A stretch of DNA of 64,000 nt from Parelaphostrongylus tenuis. Lineage: Eukaryota; Nematoda; Chromadorea; Rhabditida; Metastrongylidae. Location: contig JAHQIW010003620.1 of assembly GCA_019055375.1 (NCBI GenBank), positions 1 through 64,000 of the forward strand, written 5' to 3'. The notes beneath the pieces were generated by a model. That model was not told the origin of the DNA and made no database searches. It saw only the letters and a list, made by a program, of their open reading frames with translations. The position numbers and the translations under genes were made by a program. Below, piece by piece: positions 58,480-64,000 of the stretch. Within the stretch, counting starts at the first letter, position 1, and every line of letters starts with the position of its first letter.

Positions 58480-59560
58480 GGTTCATTCGTGAGATTCGAT
58501 TCTTGATGCAACGATAGGAAAGGTTCTGACACATAAACCTCGATTATAATTACCACCCATGACGTTCAAGCGGCGAGGTGAAATTTTAGACGTGAGATGT
58601 AATCTTTCTTCGCCCTTACAGCGCTTAACTATAACCTTTGAAAATCAATTATGTCACCAAAATAGTCGTGATTTGAGCTATCCAATGGCTAATAAAGCTT
58701 TTTAATAATCACCGAAAGTCTAGGAGAAAACTTCTACACAGCGAGTAAGGCCTTCAAGCAATTTTGTACCTCAGCTCTTACACGCCGTCCCTTAGGGGTT
58801 AGAAAAAGGAGCGCCTTTCTCAAGAGGTCGAAAAAAATGTGCGGAATACGGAGATAGTCTAAGTTTGCGAAACCCAATCTTCTTCTCGCTGCAGAAGCGC
58901 AACAAAAGTTCTTTTCAAAAACCAAATATACCGCTGGATCCACAAGATTTAAGCCATCGAATGATTTATGAAAGTCTTTAGAAAAGCTTGCACAGCCAGA
59001 GATGTTTGAATAAGAAACGCAATCTTATTTTTGCTTTTACAACAAAGCAAGAAAGCGGATTCGAAAAAAAAAGAAATTTCAAATTTTTTAGATTCTAGCT
59101 ATCGAATCACTGCTTCTTCGAATCACTATTTCAAAACCAGCGAAAATACCTTTTCCAGAATTGTGATCGGATAACGAAAATGATGGAGTTTTGGAAAATA
59201 TGCACGGTCAGAGATACATAGCTTGGAAGATCAGCCTTAATACCACGGAATTTTGGCAGAGACTCTTAAGGAGCCAAATGAGGATAAAATGGACAACCAT
59301 TTGTCCGTACTATCCTAACAAAATGTAGATTTTATTGATACTTACCTCAGTCAGCACTTGTGTATGGTGGTTTGGATAGTCTTCTTATATTTACTGTCTG
59401 ACATGCACGCGAAGATGCGGCTTTCTCTGTGATCGGAAGTGGAACTCATCTAAAAATAACATTGCAACGCTTCATCTCAGAAGAGCAAATCAATAAAACA
59501 AATTAATATCGAATTGAGTCAGTAAAACAAAGCAATAACCAGTAAAGTCAATGAAAATAA
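58480..59560. repeat. X4: decayed X unit piece
   Basis: Matches 38900-39620 of X1 (for example gcgaaacccaatct and the exon 1 region) at clearly lower identity. It lacks the left two thirds of the unit. Confidence 0.6.
59346..59449 (-). pseudogene. Relic of the 67-residue gene, exon 1 only
   Basis: The acceptor (atttttag), ATG and donor (gtaag) are in place. The frame reads SSTSDHRESRIFACMSDSKY, so it still aligns with SSTSDRSESHNVSVCMSGSR. It is ten bases shorter and hits a stop before the donor. No exon 2 found. An old member of the family. Confidence 0.55.
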
Positions 59561-59734
59561 CGTCCCATTTTATGAATGACATGAACATTAAAAATCGTGT
59601 CGATGCGACGGATGACCTAATGATACGAGAAAGTTGAAAAGATATGGAAACAATGATTTGGCGGTAGCCTATACGTTCGACACAACACGACCTTCTTACG
59701 TTCAACCCTTTATTGAAACGTTAGCAACATCCTA

Positions 59735-59990
59735 TTACTGTTCAAAAAGGGAGACCTACACGACATAGGCAATTAGCGCCCAGTCTGCTTGCTGTCCGTT
59801 GTCTATAGACTCTTTACTCGAGTCACCCTAAACAATATTGACAGAACACTGGACATAGGACAGCTGCGAACTAGAAGGGTTCCAAAAGGGATTTAGTATT
59901 ACAGACCACGACACGCGGTTACAAAACTCACTGAAGTTTCACAAGAGTACAAACTACTGTTCTGCCTCACTTTCATCGATCGAAAGAAAC
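59735..59990 (+). pseudogene. RTE reverse transcriptase fragment
   Basis: Matches 26354-26605 of the full RTE (LLFKKGDLHDIGN, CLTFIDRKKH) on the plus strand. It is joined to an RTE 5' half that points the other way. Confidence 0.85.
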
Positions 59991-59998
59991 ACTTTCCT

Positions 59999-61386
59999 AG
60001 CATTAACGTGAAGATATTCAACGAGGCGATCGTATTTTTCTTCGATTCTGTAGATAACGGGATCATTCCAAAAGCCGACCAGTGATTTGAATACATCCCA
60101 GTTTATGGTAGTTCTGGGGAATCGTTATTTGAATTTAACGGCTTTCTTTCCTCTCCGCGAAAAACGGAACGTTGCGCGAAGGAGGCGATGGTCTGATCCT
60201 ATGTAGAACTTAGGAACAACAGAGACATCGGTCAGGCAAAACCCTCGATTTACTAAGATGTGGTCCATTTCGCTATGGTACTCTCCATTGGGAGACTCCC
60301 ACGTCCATCGTTGAGAGTGATGCTTTTGGAATTGTGAGTTACCATGGATGGTTTAGGTTGTCATGATGAACTCAGATAGCCTCTCACCCTGTTTATTCCT
60401 ATCTAGTCCGTGATTCCCTATGTAACGTTCTTCAAACCTTCTTCTAGGTCCAATTTTCGCGTTAAAATCTCCATTTACGACCTTGAAGAATGTATGGTGT
60501 TTTCTGAAAAATTTTTCGAGGTCCATAGAGAACGCTTCGACTTCGTCTTCGTCATAGCTTGATGTTGGTGCGTAAGCAACGAAGATGGTCAAAGCCGGCA
60601 TAGAACCACATCTTTTGAAACGTGATCGTCCGAGACGGGTTGTTAGTTGTTCATACGAATCGTTGTTCGATTTGACGAGGACGCCAACGCCGCCGACACC
60701 TCTGCGATCGCATGTACCAAGGAACAGTTCTTCTCCGGTGTCATAAACAGCGTGAAAAGGATGGCGCTTTCTCGTCTTGGTCAGGCTAATGACGTCGTAC
60801 ATTATTCTTCTTGCTTGAATCAATAGATCTTCGACTGCGAATTCGTGAGCAAGGGTTCTTGCATTGTCGGTACAGATCGTCATTTTTGTCCGTTTCGATC
60901 TTGGCATCCTAGTTTGGCCCTGAGATCTTAGCAGCCTCTCCGTACTAGTCCTACCTGGCGCTGCCGTAGCAGGGGCTTTTTGTGGTCAGGGGAATGAGGC
61001 CCATATTTGTTACTGTTTTTGCCATTTTGATACCCAATGTATAGCTTGCCAGGCTCTAAACGTGGGGGCTCAGTACTCACGAGTAGCCTGCCAGTCTCTC
61101 TCGGAGGAGCGGGAGGAGCTTATTTGTTGGAGGTGACTCCTAACCGCCTCCCATGTACTTCCCAGCCGCTTGATTGCAGGCTTTTGGCCGACTTGACTCG
61201 TAGAAATAGAGTTTTTACTCAAGTCGGCGCTGCAGAAGCTGGGAGTTCATCTTCTGAATCCACCTGCGGCTCTGGGAAGCACACGGTCGCTTTTGGTTCG
61301 CGTAATTCCCCTATCCACCACCTGGGGACGCGCCTCGTGCCCTCGCGACTAACCGGGCGGGATCCCTCAAAGAGGGAGGTCCGTGG
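59999..61386 (-). mobile_element. RTE copy 2: 5' UTR and endonuclease half, truncated
   Basis: Minus-strand RTE from its 5' end (ccacggacctccctcttt at 61386) to the point matching 25775 of copy 1, where it stops at a joint with the inverted RT fragment. The endonuclease frame (60907-60353, 184 codons) is open: CTDNARTLA, then ISLTKTRKR, where the catalytic Glu of the L-x-E-T-R motif is Lys, then VAYAPTSSYDEDEVEAF and VVNGDFNAKIG with the catalytic Asp and Asn. Frameshifts follow. A dead copy. The plus frame 61037-61405 is antisense to the 5' UTR. Confidence 0.9.
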
Positions 61387-61497
61387 ACCTCCAAAGATAT
61401 TTTGAATGAAAAGCTTCGAACGTTAAAAAATGTCACACTAGATTATGCCAAGTCTTAGAAGACTTCCAAAATCCGTCTTTTCAAATGGTCACCAAAG

Positions 61498-61674
61498 ATG
61501 GTGTCGTCGTCCGCGATCTTACCTCTACCATTGATGACGACGGGATATGCTCAAGGCGACCTAATGTTTAGGCGTAACAAACCAAGCGACCTCAACGAAT
61601 TGTACTTGACCAATGTTTGGGAGTTGATTGCGGAGGAAAATAGATCTATAACAATCACAACAGTGGGGAGCTGA
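61498..61674 (+). CDS. Short ORF of unknown function
   Basis: A 58-codon frame from ATG to TGA reading TGYAQGDLMFRRNKPSDLNE and later LTNVWELIAEENRSITITTV. It looks more protein-like than most frames here, and lies just outside the 5' end of RTE copy 2. No acceptor near the start and no family recognised. It may be an exon of a broken gene. Confidence 0.3.
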   Translation: MVSSSAILPLPLMTTGYAQGDLMFRRNKPSDLNELYLTNVWELIAEENRSITITTVGS

Positions 61675-61852
61675 AAAATACTCTTCTACTTTTATCGAAG
61701 TACTTATTAATTTGATGAATGTGGATTCTGTGAAGGATCTACATGGAATACATTATGAACGTCTTCCATAAAAGTTTTTTCTAAAAGTCGTATATTGCAC
61801 AGAAATGTGGTTTTGAATTACAGCTAAGAATAAAACATGTTTTGAACTTTTA

Positions 61853-62179
61853 GGTCTGGTGCTATACGGGCGCCTGTTTCATCCTATTAGGACTCATTAG
61901 TACCACCCTCCGCCGGTTCAGCTGATCCCCTGAGGTTGAATAACCTCTACAAAGGATCGACGCAGAGTAATAAATCACCCCAAGTGAAATGATGTAGTTA
62001 CCTAACATTGTGGTAACTGGCATTCGAGCACGTAGCTGTTATAATGAATCATGCCCCTTCTATCGACCGTTTTTCATAGACCTGCTCATTGTTTAACCCC
62101 ATGGGATCATCTGAACCGAGTGAGGGTGGTACTGATGGGTCCCAATAGGACCAAACAGGCGCCTGTGTACCACTTCACC
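61853..62179. mobile_element. TA-flanked MITE, 327 bp
   Basis: Terminal inverted repeats of about 75 bp: ggtctggtgctatacgggcg with ggtgaagtggtacacaggcg, then agtaccaccctc and cggttcag in both arms. It is flanked by TA on both sides (61851-61852, 62180-62181), the Tc1/mariner target. No coding content. Confidence 0.85.
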
Positions 62180-62181
62180 TA

Positions 62182-64000
62182 ACAGCTCAAAACATGATAT
62201 ATCCATATCGGATTAAATCATTTTGAGCGGGTCTATAAAAAAGACGGCCAGTAGAAGAATTACAGTTACACATTATCGTCTAAGGTAGTATGCAATATGA
62301 AGTGGAACTGCGTTACAAAATAAGTAGCCACTGCATTGCGATGTAGCGATTTTCATCGCATTAGGGTGCTTTTTTATTGATACTACGTTTATAGGAAGCA
62401 GGTCAATAATATTTTATTTTTTCGTTGTGACAAAATGACCTTGCAGTCAAAATCGCATTCTGCAATTACCAAGAAAACCACTGTGAAGTTCAAACAACCA
62501 GCTGTCTAGTTCTAAAATAGAACATGATCCTCTTTTCAGTTATTGCAGCGCACAGGGTTGGCCTTCTGAGAATCAAAGCCGACGAAAAAATCACCATTTT
62601 ATGAGCTGTTGGGTGATTGCTAATAGTTTAATGCTTAATAATAGTTAATAGTTCATCGTTTATATTTATTAATAGTTAGTAGTCTAGTAAAAAAGCCGTG
62701 TTCAGTAAAAAAAAGGCATAGAAAACACAAGCTTATTCCATAGAATGCCATTGCATTCCACACAGTCCATAACGAAAAGCAGAGATTTCTAGGGAAGACG
62801 TTATTTTTACTGAAAATACTTTTTGAAAGCCTTCTCAGTGATAAACAGGTTTTTTTTCGTAGCGCAAAGTTTACTCTTAATCAGAATTTTATTCTATACG
62901 CTTTAACAGTTCCGCTGTAAAGTTTATTGCAACGAATCAATTACTTCAAAAACGAAACAGTATCTTTTTTCCTTCAGTTAGACATAGCACGAGTTTTTTT
63001 CTCTTAGAAACCAAGCTTAGTTTTCGGAACAAAGATTTCTCAAGCTGACTAGTGACTGGAAAAATATAGAAAAAAAATCATAAAAGAATTATGTTCTATG
63101 GCAGTTAATGATATGTTCTTATTTGGAAGCGTGTACTTTCAGCGTTCACCGTCGTGTAGAAGTCCCTAGTGTGATAATCCGTCATTTAACCACGATATGT
63201 CTCCTTAAAACCGCAATTCTACTCCTTAAGGGCGGAGGTGAGGGAGGGGGCTCGCAGTAATCGGTGTTGAACCCAAAAGTTTGGAGGCCGGTGTCGTGAC
63301 TTTTCCCTATGAAATGGAACGCACTATTTCACGGGTAATTCTGCTTACGGTATGATTGTGGTGGAGTTGTTATCTATTCATGATTTCTGGCCTTTTTATG
63401 ATTACGTCACCCTCAATTATATATCTTTGTTACTGCGATATTCAAGGTACTCACTGAATTTTTTGTAAATGTATCAATAACGATATTGCTCAGAGGTAAC
63501 ACTTCCGTTGCTTCATTTATCCCTCAAGAATTTCTGTGTATATGTGTGAAATCGACTGCACTGTCATATGTCTTGATAACATCGAGTGAATCGAAATATT
63601 CTGTTTGTAAATAGTATCGTAAAGTTTGGAGGAGTTTTTTCTTTGTTATCAAACTGCTTCAATCTGTAATCGTCAGGATCAGCTTCGGATCAGCTGAACA
63701 AGGCACTTTCTAGTAATCTAACTCTTATTTTCTTCCACGCCCACAAATTCATAAGGAATTCAGTTAGGGTGTGGATATACATGTCAGTAATGTCTATGTA
63801 CTAGTAGATCATGGTTTCACGTTACTCTTCATTATTTGCACTTCTGGCGGAACTTTAAAATTCGAATCATTTCAGTGACCCTATCCAAGGTGTTGTTAGG
63901 CTTTTAATCGCTTCAACCTCTTTCGAGTCTATAATTTCAAAAACTGCATCCTTTTCATCGTGATAGATATCGATTTAGTGTATCAGTTGGTCCAATATGT
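62182..64000. other. No gene seen; repeat-like AT-rich sequence
   Basis: About 62400-63100 shares phrases with 34006-35030 and the left ends of the X units (ttattgcagcgca, accaagctta, gaaacacgag). The last kilobase shows nothing recognisable. Confidence 0.4.

Noticed and set aside
61037..61405. 122-codon plus frame (and 24310-24747 minus, 9944-10264 plus)
   Set aside because: All are antisense to the RTE 5' UTR, which happens to be open.
1..64000. CRISPR arrays, rRNA genes, bacterial-type operons
   Set aside because: No spaced short direct repeats, no rRNA landmarks, and the gene structure is clearly eukaryotic.

Overview
The window looks like repeat-rich, AT-biased nuclear DNA of a strongylid nematode, probably hookworm-like. 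The evidence is a worm-type RTE retrotransposon, Tc1/mariner relics, a Penelope-like GIY-YIG relic, tRNA-headed SINEs of a type I associate from memory with this group, short introns ending in TTTCAG, and small exons. There are no bacterial operons, rRNA genes or CRISPR arrays. Most long open frames are shadows. The real coding signal is in short exons, which I chained by reading frame and splice phase.

Left (1-5.5 kb): a diverged tail of a repeat family (X) that reappears on the right, then two fragments of a CK1/TTBK-type kinase with a tRNA-like sequence between them. Centre-left (5.5-29.1 kb): a nested inverted duplication. An old, diverged pair of arms (5534-9886 and about 21.6-29.15 kb) carries a decayed coding sequence, a dead mariner transposase and satellites. 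An RTE element (24367-27721) sits in the right arm only; the left arm keeps the empty site. A 3.66-kb piece of the right arm was later copied, inverted, into the left side (9887-13549) and is nearly identical to its source (21023-24688). The spacer holds a RING-finger-like gene with phase-matched introns (17394-18645) and a second mariner relic.

Middle (29-35 kb): a fold-back MITE, a hairpin made of two tRNA-like halves, a possible Cys-rich exon, a tRNA-headed SINE and the Penelope-like relic. Right (35-57.4 kb): three direct copies (X1, X2, X3) of a unit of about 5-6 kb, separated by copies of one MITE family (M1). Each X unit carries a two-exon minus-strand gene for a 67-residue protein that I do not recognise: intact in X1 and X3, stopped early in X2, with a relic at 59.4 kb. 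The M1 copy between X2 and X3 is split by 4.6 kb of foreign sequence containing another multi-exon minus-strand gene (47820-48770).

Far right (57.4-64 kb): a decayed X unit (X4), a rearranged RTE copy, a short ORF, and a TA-flanked MITE at 61853-62179. The best candidates for something undescribed are the tandem 67-residue gene family inside MITE-bounded units and the templated, RTE-capturing inverted duplication. All gene models rest on reading the sequence by eye; none was tested by transcript or database search.
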